A DNA stretch of 64,000 bases from Leptobrachium leishanense (taxonomy: Eukaryota; Chordata; Amphibia; Anura; Megophryidae): assembly GCA_009667805.1 (NCBI GenBank), contig CM019067.1, forward strand, positions 244,005,721 through 244,069,720, in the 5' to 3' direction. A model generated the notes under the pieces. It saw only the letters and a program-made list of their open reading frames with translations, was not told the DNA's origin and did no database searches. This document shows, piece after piece, positions 44,654 to 55,230 of the stretch. Both the position numbers and the translations under genes were made by a program. How positions within the stretch are numbered: position 1 is the stretch's first letter; each line of letters opens with the position of its first letter.

Positions 44654-45468
44654 TTTAAGGCTAGGAACTCTAACTTGTGGGTAGGATAGTTCTTTTCTGA
44701 AGGCGTAAGGCTCCGGCTCACATACGCTACAGGCCTCAGCAATCCACCATACTCTTGATACAGGACTCCTCCTAGACCTTCTCTGCTGGCATCCACATGT
44801 AACTCGTACGGCTTGTGAGGATCCGCATAGGCCAAGACAGGAGCTCGAGTTAAGCTCTCTTTCAGCTTCGTAAAAGCACCCTCACATTGACTAGTCCATT
44901 CTCCCTGGATAGACTCTCGAGCTTTCCTTGGCCCTGGAGCTGACGGATTTCGGTCAGAGACCTTGCAGCCTTCTTCGGTGCTTTCCTTCTGTAGGAGCAT
45001 GTTCAGTGGTTGAGCTATTTTTGCGAATCCTCCTACAAATCTTTGATAATAAGAGCAGAACCCCAAAAAAGATCTAAGTTCAGTAACGCTTCGGGGTCTA
45101 GGCCAAGAAGATACGGCCTCCAACTTCCGAGGATCTGTCGAAACGCCTTCTGCTGAAACCACATGTCCCAGATACGTAACAGATGGTAAACAGAATTGAC
45201 ATTTCTCCAGAGATAGTTTCAATCCCTCTTCATGGAGCCTCTTCAAGACCTTCTCCAAACGTTGTTCATGTTCTTCCAGAGTCTTCCCGAACACAATTAT
45301 GTCATCCAGGTACACTAATACTTCGATCAGATTCATGTCCCCGACTGTCTTCTCCATTAACCGTTGGAACGTGGCTGGAGCCCCAGTAAGGCCTTGAGGC
45401 ATTCTGTTAAATTCGAAGAACCCCAATGGGCAGATGAACGCAGTCTTCTCTTTGTCTTCAGGATGCAT
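44632..45468 (-). CDS. pol: RT catalytic region and RNase H start
   Basis: FFEFNRMPQGLTGAPATFQ and the catalytic VYLDDIIVF define the RT. The thumb has LGFCSYYQRFV, then RNase H starts at LHVDASREGLGGVLYQ. It lies in the same frame as the upstream RT segment and is separated from it by a single in-frame TGA at 45511-45513. Confidence 0.9.
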   Translation of the reverse strand: MHPEDKEKTAFICPLGFFEFNRMPQGLTGAPATFQRLMEKTVGDMNLIEVLVYLDDIIVFGKTLEEHEQRLEKVLKRLHEEGLKLSLEKCQFCLPSVTYLGHVVSAEGVSTDPRKLEAVSSWPRPRSVTELRSFLGFCSYYQRFVGGFAKIAQPLNMLLQKESTEEGCKVSDRNPSAPGPRKARESIQGEWTSQCEGAFTKLKESLTRAPVLAYADPHKPYELHVDASREGLGGVLYQEYGGLLRPVAYVSRSLTPSEKNYPTHKLEFLALKWAVVDT

Positions 45469-45510
45469 TGGTATCTGGTGATACCCGCTTCGCAGGTCTA
45501 GTACACTAAA

Positions 45511-46185
45511 TCATTTTGCTCCCGACAAACACTGTAAGGCATCTTCTATCCGAGGAGTAGCATATTGATCTGGGATGGTTCTCCGATTCAGCGTGCGATA
45601 GTCTATGCATAGGCGGACAGAACCATTCTTCTTCCGGACCATTACTATTGGAGATGCATATGGACTCCTGGACTCTTGGATCACCTTGGTTCTTTGCAGT
45701 TCATTCAGCTGTTCTCGTAGATCATCCAAGTCTCCCAGCGGAACTCGTCTTGACCTTTCACGAAACGGCTTGTCCTCTTGTAATCGAATGCGGCGCTCAG
45801 TACTTCTAGCTAGGCCCACGTCGAACTCATCTTTCGAGAACAAGTCTCTCCACTTTAGAACTTGGGACTGAAGACGTTTCTTCCATTCAGGTGAAATGGG
45901 AGCGTCCTTGGGGTAGAACCTTTCATCTGGAATCTCTTTATCCACTCCCCCTCCTAAATCGGTAGGAGAGAGGGGCGTAGCGGACGCTACTTGCCCGATA
46001 GGCATTCGTGCTTTAAGGACTACTGGGGAATCAGACACATTGCACACGCTGACTGAGACTCTTCCTCGTGTTCTTTTCAAAGCTTTAGTGGAGATTATTT
46101 CAGGGATTACTTCTACTCCGGCTTCACTCCCATGATTAAAATCGGTTTCCAGTACCACATAGGGCCCTGGTTGCGATCCGTTCAA
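45511..46185 (-). CDS. pol: Protease-RT linker and RT N-terminus
   Basis: The segment carries RSPYASPIVMVRKKNGSVRL and CIDYRTLNRRTIPD, the first RT blocks, and ends at an in-frame stop at 45511. Confidence 0.88.
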   Translation of the reverse strand: MNGSQPGPYVVLETDFNHGSEAGVEVIPEIISTKALKRTRGRVSVSVCNVSDSPVVLKARMPIGQVASATPLSPTDLGGGVDKEIPDERFYPKDAPISPEWKKRLQSQVLKWRDLFSKDEFDVGLARSTERRIRLQEDKPFRERSRRVPLGDLDDLREQLNELQRTKVIQESRSPYASPIVMVRKKNGSVRLCIDYRTLNRRTIPDQYATPRIEDALQCLSGAK

Positions 46186-46218
46186 CTTGACTGAAGCCCG
46201 GAAGCTCGCTACTTCTCC

Positions 46219-46959
46219 CTATTGCAGAACCTTTTCTGTTCCTTCTAATCTCCATAGGCGCCCCACTTCAGCAGGTGCCTTCTGTTCTTCGACCATTCTC
46301 TGATAGACTGGACGTAACATTGGGTGTACTCCTTCAGTAGAACCTTCTTCCAATACGATAGGTGTCAGGAGACGTCGCACCAAATCAGTATTTGTCCCCA
46401 CTATCATGGAATTCCTGTTTGCCCCTGAAGGCCGAGGACACACAATGGCCAATGCATCACAACCTCCGGACTGTCCGATGACTTCGGATCTGATCTCCAA
46501 CTTCACCTGTAGATACCCGTCATAAGGGAGTTTCTCAGTTCCGATACCCCAGATTTCCAGATCCTTCAATTTCTGTAGAGGGATGTGCTTCAAGTGTTTC
46601 TCATAGAAGTCTCGGTAGATCAATGTCACTTGAGCCCCTGAATCCAACAGGGCTTTAGTGTAGACTCCCTCCACTTGGATTGGCACAATAGGGGAAGGAC
46701 CTATCAGCTGGTCAGGAAACTTGGTGGTGGCACCAGGACACTTAAACCCAGTTTGTTGTACCCTGGCCTTCTTCTTGGCCCGTGTAGGTTTTGGGTGTGC
46801 ATTGCTTCCCCATGACGTAGGTCCGGATGCTAAGGGAGTGACTCTATCAGTCCTGGCAGGCTCGGCAGTTGGCCAGACTTTGGGCCCTCTCGCCCTCTTT
46901 GTCCTGGCTTGATTTTTGGAGCGTGTTTCAACCTTCGGGCACCTAGGTTGCTCCTTCAC
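46219..46959 (-). CDS. pol: Aspartic protease region
   Basis: YTKALLDSGAQVTLIYRDF is the retroviral-type protease active site (DSGA). The N-terminal part is basic. The open frame begins within the last bases of gag in another frame, compatible with ribosomal frameshifting between gag and pol. Confidence 0.85.
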   Translation of the reverse strand: MKEQPRCPKVETRSKNQARTKRARGPKVWPTAEPARTDRVTPLASGPTSWGSNAHPKPTRAKKKARVQQTGFKCPGATTKFPDQLIGPSPIVPIQVEGVYTKALLDSGAQVTLIYRDFYEKHLKHIPLQKLKDLEIWGIGTEKLPYDGYLQVKLEIRSEVIGQSGGCDALAIVCPRPSGANRNSMIVGTNTDLVRRLLTPIVLEEGSTEGVHPMLRPVYQRMVEEQKAPAEVGRLWRLEGTEKVLQ

Positions 46960-47591
46960 TTGTGTCCTCTGGCGTTTCCTGCCGGTGAGGTAGATAACAG
47001 TCCTTCCAAAGCTTTCAAAAACTCCTCAACTCTATTTCCTTCAGGCTTTTGGCTTTTGCATTGTGCGCGGAAGTGGCCCATTTCTTCACAACTGAAACAT
47101 CTCTTCTTTGAAAGCGGAGACGCAGTCACCTGCTGTGATTCGGTTGAAGGACCCTGGCTAGACGCCACAGCAACTCCGGTTGTCTGCATGTCTGTAAGGA
47201 ACTTCTGCATCTCTGTCTGTGTCTCTGTCACCTTCAACAATACTCGGCATAGTTCCGCGTGCGCCTGTTGCAATTCAGCTTGAACTTCTTGTACCTTCTT
47301 AACAGTTTTGTGCAACTCACCATGTGCAGAGAGGTTTAATTCTTTGACAGCCTTCTCTGTGGATTTAAAGGCGATCAGATGCTCTTGTTCTTCCACGTCG
47401 GATCCATAGGCATCCAACGAGTCACTTTCAGGCTGCAAACATTCATTATGCCTCACAGGTTGCGCGTAAGCTCTTTCTCCTCTCCTGAAGGATTTTTCTT
47501 CCAGTAAAGCCTCCTCCTCTCTGACAGCTCGGATCAGTTCCAGGTACTTCAGTTCTTGATTACCTTCCCTGCTTCTCAGCTGCAGCATCAC
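46956..47591 (-). CDS. gag: Gag C-terminal part with CCHC zinc knuckle
   Basis: It contains a coiled-coil-like helix (VQAELQQAHAELCRVLLKVT) and one zinc knuckle, CFSCEEMGHFRAQC, near residues 168-181. The segment ends in TGA overlapping the start of the protease frame. Confidence 0.85.
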   Translation of the reverse strand: MMLQLRSREGNQELKYLELIRAVREEEALLEEKSFRRGERAYAQPVRHNECLQPESDSLDAYGSDVEEQEHLIAFKSTEKAVKELNLSAHGELHKTVKKVQEVQAELQQAHAELCRVLLKVTETQTEMQKFLTDMQTTGVAVASSQGPSTESQQVTASPLSKKRCFSCEEMGHFRAQCKSQKPEGNRVEEFLKALEGLLSTSPAGNARGHK

Positions 47592-47630
47592 TGGATCTAG
47601 AGGTTGAGCGCCCCTCAGGATCTGTTTTAT

Positions 47631-48429
47631 TCAGATCTTATCTACTCCAGCCGGTTCGGCCCCTTTCTTGAGGAGTATCTGGTGCAGAATCTTATCTAGG
47701 TGCCTCATATATTCAGTCATTCTCTCACCTTTCCGCTGGTAGGTGTGTTCATACTGAAATACGAGCTCTGCAGCCTTTTCCGTTCGTCCAAAAACTTCCT
47801 CCAGAACCTTTAAATAATCTAAAGCAGTGCAGTCTTTCTTACTCAATTTTAGGTTTCTTACGGCCTCTGATGCAGGTCCCTTTAAGCTCTCAGTGATCCT
47901 TTGCTTTTTCTGCGCTTCAGGGACGTCCCACTCATCCAGAGCCTGCATCGCCTGTTCCACCCATTCTATGAAGGTTTCTCCGCCAGAGTTGGTACGTTTC
48001 CTGTAAAATTTCTCAACCGTCGATAACCAAAGTTAGTGTGCGGAGGGCTTGTTCTCTGACATTTAGCCAGCAAATCTCCAATAGCCACTATAAATTCAGG
48101 CCCAATCATGGCCAACGGACTGGGTGCGGGAACACTCGCGGATTCGCCACGTGGCGCACTTGGCTGAATCAGTTGGACTTCCACCTCACGCTCGCGCCCT
48201 GAAAACACACTGGAACACCCTTTCTCCACTCAAAAAGAACATACGTGTGAGAGGTATCTGGGTTCTCTTTAATTTCCAGGATTAACCCCCGATTATCTGG
48301 TGTCAGCGCGGCCACGGCCTGGCGAATCTGATCTTCGGCCCAAGTGTCTGCAGGAATATCCATGACTATACACAATTCTAACTGACTACTGTGCTCCTCA
48401 CACCACTTGGCAGCAGTGTCTGGATCCAT
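47631..48429 (-). CDS. gag: PNMA-like Gag N-terminal and capsid regions (broken frames)
   Basis: The first ATG after the primer-binding site is at 48429 (MDPDTAAKWCEEHSSQ). The next part (CIVMDIPADTWAEDQIRQA, LFEWRKG) resembles the RRM-like N-terminal domain of PNMA (paraneoplastic Ma) proteins. The capsid part (47960-47631: WDVPEAQKKQRITESLKGPA, EVFGRTEKAAEL, YMRHLDKIL) resembles the PNMA capsid. Two frame changes (near 48200 and 47965) break the gene. PNMA genes are known domesticates of Ty3/gypsy Gag. Confidence 0.75.
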
Positions 48430-48465
48430 ATTTAAACCTTTAAATGCGGTTTTTCCAGAGACTGG

Positions 48466-48485
48466 ATCCCGGAAACGAGCCCCCA
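48466..48485 (-). promoter_or_regulatory. Primer-binding site, proline-tRNA type
   Basis: On the minus strand TGGGGGCTCG is followed by TTTCCGGGAT, two bases longer than the usual 18-nt complement of the tRNA-Pro 3' end. It starts two bases from the 5' LTR, as expected. Confidence 0.65.
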
Positions 48486-48487
48486 CG

Positions 48488-49475
48488 TGTAGTGCTCACT
48501 CCCGGAGGAGCCGCTGAAATTGAACCTCGGGTCAGTCTCCCCACACTAGGGAATAAATATACTTCAGCACCGTCGTGGATTTTCTAAATTATATAGTTTA
48601 CTGGATAAACTGGCATATAATGAGTAACACGGTATATATATATATTTACAGTACTTCGTAATGTGGGAAACGCGCAGCGGAAAAGAAATACAATGCTTCA
48701 TAATGCGAGAAACGCGCAGCGGAAAAGAGAAAAATATCTTTTAACCCCCTTGTGTTGGGGAGTGAGTCCCGTACAGGTTGTGTCCAAAGAATGTATGTGT
48801 GTGAGTGTATTGGTACCGGGTACAATATTCAACTGGCCAGTGAATTATTTATGAGGTATCTTCGACTAGTCACGTTGGGGCCCTGTGGGGTTTTAAACAA
48901 ATTGCAGCGTGCTTTAGATTTTTCACAACGGCCTGGAAGGCCTCTCACCCATCCGCCAGATACTCTGTGCTCCGCTCGACCCAGGACGTCTCTCCGCTCG
49001 ATTTTGACTGGGGTTCTCTGTGTCACCGGCTCTGCTGTCTGGCTTGTCTGTATCTGCCTCAGAATTCCAGCTCACCGCCTGCACTCCCTCTTGGATCGAT
49101 CTGCGGTTCTCCTAACTCGGGGTCCTCCATCTCACTCGGTATCAGCTCAGGTTACTGTGGTGGATCACTGGGTCTTCATTAGATATAGGCGGAAAACCCG
49201 GTCTCCAGCACGGTCAGGCCCCACCTGCGCTCCGGCCTGGTCACTGTCCCGTTCAGCTACACTGCGTCTTGCTTCTCTCACTCCTAGGTGCGCTCTGCCA
49301 GCTCTTTCCACGAGGCTCAGGATGTCAGCATCTCTCCCCCACCCACTTCCTGTCCCCGCCCGCAAAGCATGCCGGGAAATGTAGTCCCAATGTTCAGTGT
49401 CTCACATTGCGCTTGTCTCCCTCCGGTGGCCAAAAATAAGTACTACACGGCAGGGGATTTAAAACCAGCGCTACA
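48488..49475 (-). repeat. 5' LTR of the PNMA-Gag gypsy element
   Basis: It aligns with 41343-42335 throughout with scattered substitutions and small indels. Confidence 0.9.
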
Positions 49476-50395
49476 CTTGATTACTAGGTGCTGATCGGGT
49501 CTGCGATTGAGCTTCAGCTTCCGAAGCAGATTCCCCCGATATACAGTTGATTGTCGAGATGTTAGGTTTGACAATCTTTGATCTAGGTCATCGCCATTGA
49601 GGACGTGGACATGTGCCACAAAGCCATGGATAAACTTGGTGGGTAGTGTAATCGAAATTAACACGCTCCATTTTCTGCTTCTTAAAACAAATCAGTTCAG
49701 TTTTATATTTAGAAACCTCCTCATCAATTTTTCAACTTCTATCTTCCACCTCTATATCCTTTCAGGTTCATATTCACTGATTGGTTTTATTTTACTCACC
49801 TGTTTCACCCTGTTTTACACTTCACAGTTCTGGCTTGAGCCCATCCATCACTTCTGTATTTTCACTTAGTCACATTCTACACTTCTACAATGTCAGTTTT
49901 TTTTCCCGTCGGGAGGTAGCATGCTCTGACATACAGTCATTTTTACATTTTTAGGGAATCGTGTGATGTTTCTCATTTATTTGTTTATAGTTCCTGATGT
50001 TTGCAGGTCTTCCCTTCATGATGCATCAGCCATCGCCCAAATTGCAAGCCTTATTTTGTTTTTAGCCTAATTTTGGGTCTTTACGGCATCCGTATTGTTG
50101 ACAGGTGTCCATGGCAACAGAATTCACCGTCGCTCACAATGACCTGGCAGCATGCACGTCACACGCACGACGTTCGGAGTAGGCACACGTGGCCAGGGAC
50201 GCAGCGGCACACCATTGGGGGGCGAGTTTATGTTTTTAGCATTTAAATGTTATTATTGTGTTTATTAGGACATACTGTGATAAAGGCTCTGAGGAGCCGA
50301 AACGTCGATCTTTTTAAATGATTTTTCAATAAACGTTCAAGTTTTATAACAAGTCCCAGAGTGCTCTCAGTTCTCTGCTGCTGTATCTATCCATT
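49476..50395 (-). mobile_element. PLE-2, 5' part and inverted terminal region
   Basis: The minus-strand frame 49664-49443 (DLDQRLSNLTSRQSTVYRGN) joins the PLE-2 text across the gypsy insertion. The outer part (50284-50380, plus strand) has CTCTGAGGAGCCGAAACGTC and AATAAACG, a hammerhead-like 3' core without stem II, in opposite orientation to the gene, as in PLEs with inverted pseudo-LTRs. Confidence 0.55.
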
Positions 50396-51640
50396 TACGG
50401 GTAACACCTGGGCATTTTTCATTCTACTGCATACAGAAAGTCTGAAAATTTGAGGGTTTTGAAAATCATCTCTGCTGGTCTTAAAACTGCTTCTCTCTGG
50501 ATATTCTTAGATAGCATGAATCTGCGGACGGCTACTCTCCATGTTTGGGGAAAATGTCAGAGCCCTGATTGCTCTAACAACCAGGGCATATTTTTTTATA
50601 TACTACCTCCCCTATTTGTTTGTTATTCCTTGTATATTTTTTTCATTCTAGAACTTATACCCAGCAAGTCTGATGGATTAACACTGAGGCCTCATTGCGC
50701 AGACTGCATCTTTGGTCCTGCCTAGTATCCTAGAAACCCCCAGTTCTACAACGCTGGTGTTCAGTGCCTGCTCTTTGGCTGCCAGGAATAAAGTCCTCTG
50801 CATTAATTTAGCCATGCACTTTCTAATCACTGGTAGGCAATTGTGGTATTGCCCACATCCACTGTCTGCGTACCTGCAGTACAATCCATTATAGTCAGGC
50901 TAAGAAACAGTATCTCTATAATATTTGAAAAGAGTGAAGAATACATGAAAAGAAGTTAGCAAACAGGAAAAATTACACAGAGCTGGGAAATTCAAGCATA
51001 TTTTCTGGCTACAGAAAGCAAAGGCTGACAGTATTAACAGACAGAATAAGCAGAAACACCCAACTTGTACTCACCCTCAATAATGGTCAGGAGAGTCAGT
51101 GTGATTCTGTGTGGTGTAGAGGTAATTATCCCACCCCTGTTTAATTTATCAAACACACTAGCTTCTATAGATTTTGCCTATATCTTGAACAGAAGCAAAA
51201 CCCCAAATAAACAAGATAAGTAGAGGCCACTTACCTTCCGTGTAGAATGCCCAGAGGCCAATCATTCTTCAGATTAATATGTTTATTTACTTTCTATTTC
51301 TATTGTTTAAAAAAGACAGGCTGAAGAAATTCAACCAAGCTCACCACAAGAGCTGGTGCTCATAAAGTGAGTGGCTAGGTTCATTCAAAATTGTCCAATA
51401 AACAGATTTTCTAACAGAGAAAAAACTGTTCATTAGGCAGTTTGGTACAGGGGTGCCAGTCTCACGGTCTAGCATCCAAATTGGGCTAAAGAGAGATCTC
51501 CATATTTGATATGTGGACCTGTTCAATGGCCGATCTTGTACATTACATTGAATTATTCCAGTCAATTCTTTTATGAACACTGTATAGGTGCTGTAACACA
51601 ATCAGCTATCCCAATCCATCCAATAGGAATGCTGAATTAG
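50396..51640. other. No gene recognised
   Basis: Ordinary-complexity sequence. ORFs of 60-91 codons show no recognisable domain. Confidence 0.5.
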
Positions 51641-52400
51641 CTATATATCAGATTTTTTGCTTCACCCATTGTACTGCCCAGATCTATATTTTAGTCAGCA
51701 ATTCTTTTTTTTTTTTTTTTACAGTTCCAGCATATTTTTTATGTGTGAAAACAACAAGAGCAAGGGAGGCCAAACAGGTTTTCCTTTAATGGGGTCCTTA
51801 TACACTCTTGGCAAAGCCCTACTAGAGCGAAACGTGTTAAGTGTGCTCTATATGATTTTAACAGTTCCGATTTAATATAAGACAGGGTAGTTGCTATAGC
51901 TATGGAATGACTATTATGGGTTACAGTCAGCCTAAGGTAACATGAGCTACTATGAGTGACATGTGACTGATTTTTACTGCTTGGCGGTTCTGACCAACTG
52001 TCTATTGTGGGGATATTGCCAGAGACCTGCATTGCATTATTTTATGTAGCGGCTTTTATTGATAAACTATGTTGACTGTTTTCCTAGTCTGAAGCAAATA
52101 TGGGCTGATTTACCTACCCTGTGCTATTATTTTCCACTTCTCAAATCTATGTAATGTATATGTGTGTAGGAGCCTTGGATCAATTTAGGAATACTTAACA
52201 GATAGTTATAGGGTAATAGAATCAATGATATAACTGCCTAATGATAATCTTATGCTGTACTGGCATTGTGGGAAAGGTTAATTGTTCCAGTGATTTGGCT
52301 CCATACTACTCATTCTATGTTGCGTATTAAAGTGTTTTTTGTCTTGGTTTTAATTTTTCTTTCCTAATTCTTTGATTATTAATAAAGAGTGTACTTTGGT
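51641..52400 (+). mobile_element. Probable decayed PLE terminal region
   Basis: AGAGCGAAACGTGTTAAG (51824-51841), after a GGCAAAGCCCTACT segment, resembles the GCGAAACGCGTT end of the hammerhead motifs at 12325 and 38707. A T-run precedes it, and an AATAAAGAG phrase lies near 52380. The core CTGANGA is lost. Confidence 0.35.
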
Positions 52401-53011
52401 GGTAATAGTATAGATCAGTATTTTTCATTGTTGCTCTGATATTTCCTGCCTTTTTTGGGGAGAGCAGGGTGTTCCTGGTTCTCCTCAGGTGTTATCTGTG
52501 GTTTTATTTCTACATTTTGCCCATTTGTGAAGAGCAGAAGATGAAAGTATTGACTTCCAGGTCTAATTTTGTAAAGTATTATGAATTTGAAAAGGGATTT
52601 TATGATTTTGTAGGAACCAATCAACATTTCAGCAAAAATGATTAATATAACGAGCATCCGGCCAATCCAAACGTTGTCAATATGAGTGGATTGTGTACTT
52701 GCTGATCTGAGCTTCTGGGAGGAGCAAGCCCCTCTAAATCAGCCCTCTAAGAGCCTCCTGGTTGGGAGACTAGAGGAGGATGCACAGGGCACTTTGACAA
52801 CACAAATAACTTTCGAGTGGCCATGATGCCAAAAGTGGAACTTTATAAATGTATAAACAGTACACAAAGTAATATTACATTTTTAAACTTTTATGGAAAC
52901 CATCAATGATGCATACCCCATTATACAAAAATGTATTAAGGTACAGAAACGCAAACCTTTTTCCAAGGAAATTCATAAATTATAGAACAACACACCAATG
53001 CTGCAACCTCT
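52401..53011. other. No gene recognised
   Basis: AT-rich sequence before the LINE tail. Confidence 0.45.
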
Positions 53012-53780
53012 CTAAAATATTATTATTATTATTCTTTATTTATAAAGCGCCAGCATATTCCGCAGTGCTGTACAATAGGCACAGTATAGACAGGGTTACA
53101 ATACATTGAACAACATTTGACAAACAGTACAGGAGGAGATGAGGGCCCTATTCCCGTAGGAACTCACAATCTAGGAGGGTTGGGGTTGGAAACAGGAGGA
53201 GAGGACTGTAAGGTGAGAGTGATTGATGGTTGCGTCAGTGAGTTGGGTGGTAGGCTTCCCTAAATAGGAACATTTTAAGGGAGCATTTGAAGGAAGAGAA
53301 GTTAGGGGAAAGTCTGAGAGTACGAGGGAGAGCGTTCCAGAGAGTGGGGGCTGCGCGTGAGAAATCCTGCAGTCTATCATGGGAAGAGGTGATGTGGGGA
53401 GAAGCTAGGCGCAGGTCACTGTTTGACCTTAGGGAGCGGGCTGGGGTGTATTTGGTGATTAGTGAGGACAGGTAGTGGGGAGCTGAGTTACTGAGGGTTT
53501 TGTAGGTAAGGATAAGGATTTTGAACTTAATTCTGCAGTGGATGGGGAGCCAGTGAAGGGACTCGCAGAGGAGAGCAGCAGAGACAGAGCGGCGGGTGAG
53601 GTGAATTAGCCTGGCGGAGGCGTTCAGGATGGATTGTAGAGGGGAGAGGCGGGACAGAGGGAGGCCAGATAAGAGATTATTGCAATAGTCGAGTCGGGAG
53701 ATTACCAGGGCGTGTATGAGTTGTTTTGTGGTGACAGCGGTAAGAAATGGCCTAATTCTGGAAATATTATGCAGTTGGTA

Positions 53781-54767
53781 TCAGCAGGAGGAGGAAAGAG
53801 ACTTGATGTGGGGGATGAAGGAAAGAGCAGAGTCAAGTGTAACTCCAAGACAGCGAACTTGGTTTGATGGGGAGATGGTGATACCATCCACCATGATAGA
53901 GAAGTCAGGAGGTGGGGAGGCATTGGAGGGAGGAATAAGTAGGAGCTCAGTCTTTGACATATTGATCTTTAGGTGGTGGGAGGCCATCCAGGAGGAGATG
54001 CCAGATAAACAGTCACTGACTTTGGAAAGGACAGGGGGAGAGAGATCAGGGGTAGAGAGGTAGATCTGAGTGTCATCAGCATAGAGGTGGTAATTAAAGC
54101 CAAAGCTGTTGATGATTTTGCCCAGCAAGGAGGTGTAGATGGAAAAGAGCAGAGGACCAAGGACAGAGCCTTGAGGTACACCAACAGATAGAGGTAATGA
54201 AGAGGAGGAGTTACCAGCAAAGGACACACAGAAGGACCTGTTGGATAAATAGGAGTCAACCCAAGCAAGTGCAGTGTCACCGAGACCCAGAGAGTTGAGG
54301 GTATGTAGAAGGAGGGGGTGGTCAACAGTGTCAAAAGCAGCCGAGAGGTCAAGCAGGATGAGAATAGAATAGTGGCCGTGTTTTTAAGCAGTTAGGAGGT
54401 CATTAGTGACTTTGGTGAGGGCAGTTTCAGTTGAGTGTAGGGGACGGAAGCCAGATTGCAGGGGGTCAAGTAGGGAATTGGAGGACAGGAAGAGGGAGAG
54501 GCGGTTGAAGACTAGTTTTTCTAAGAGCTTAGAGGTAAAGGGAAGTAGGGATACAGGGCGGTAGTTGGATGGAGAGTTGGGATCGAGGGATGGTTTCGTT
54601 AATAAAGGGGTAACTAGCGCGTGTTTGAAGGCAGATGGAAAGGAGCCAGTGGAGAGAGATAGGTTGAAGATGTGTGTGAGAGCAGGGGTGAGGGAGGAGG
54701 AGAGGGGAGGAATTAGATGTGAGGGAATGGGGTCGAGCGGGCACGTGGTGAGATGTGAGGAGGACAA
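53781..54767 (-). pseudogene. LINE reverse transcriptase
   Basis: Segment 54767-54384 starts with [20 protein letters not shown] and includes [20 protein letters not shown] and [20 protein letters not shown]. Segment 54227-53781 has [20 protein letters not shown] and the catalytic [10 protein letters not shown], then [16 protein letters not shown]. These are classical non-LTR RT blocks. A frame change and stop near 54380 split it. Confidence 0.88.
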
Positions 54768-55230
54768 TAAGGAATTGACTTCCTCCTCAGTGGCTGGGAG
54801 GAAGCGGCAGAGGGTGACAGAGGGGACCTCTGGGAGTGGAGGTGGCAGATAACTATCTTGTGTTGGGATGTTGCTTCTGATAGTTATAGTTTTACTGAGG
54901 AAGTAGTCTGCCAGGTCTTGAGCGCTGAAGGCAGCTGAGGGGGAGGTGCAGGTGGGTAGAGGAGGGTGTTGAAGGTGGACCAGAGCCGTTTAGGGTTGGA
55001 GGACAGCGTAGATATAAGAGATGAGAAGAAGGATTGTTTGGCCAAGTGGAGGGCAGAGGTGTATGACCGGAGAATAAACTTGAAGTGAACAAAATCAGCT
55101 TCAGAGCGGGATTTCCTCCAGGCACGCTCTGCAGTGCGGGAGCATCTTTGCAGGTAGCAAGTCTGGAGGGTGTGCCAGGGCTGAAGCTGGTGGCGTGGGG
55201 CCTTACAGAGTCAAAGAGGAGCAAGAGTGT

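Larger units (their letters stand above)
41343..49475 (-). mobile_element. Ty3/gypsy retrotransposon with PNMA-like Gag
   Basis: LTRs at 41343-42335 (3') and 48488-49475 (5') enclose gag and pol on the minus strand. The TSD is CTTG (41339-41342, 49476-49479). A purine tract (AGGAGGGGGAGAG on the minus strand) abuts the 3' LTR. Two bases inside the 5' LTR lies TGGGGGCTCG, the start of a proline-tRNA-type primer-binding site. LTRs differ by a few percent, so it is older than the element at 19917-25976. It split PLE-2. Confidence 0.93.

Noticed and set aside
50284..50310. Hammerhead candidate CTGAGGAGCCGAAACG
   Set aside because: The core and GAAA are present, but there is no room for stem II; kept only as a PLE-derived remnant. 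The same holds for 30925-30940.
51815..51845. Hammerhead candidate near AGAGCGAAACGTGTT
   Set aside because: The CTGANGA core is missing; only the 3' half resembles the other motifs.
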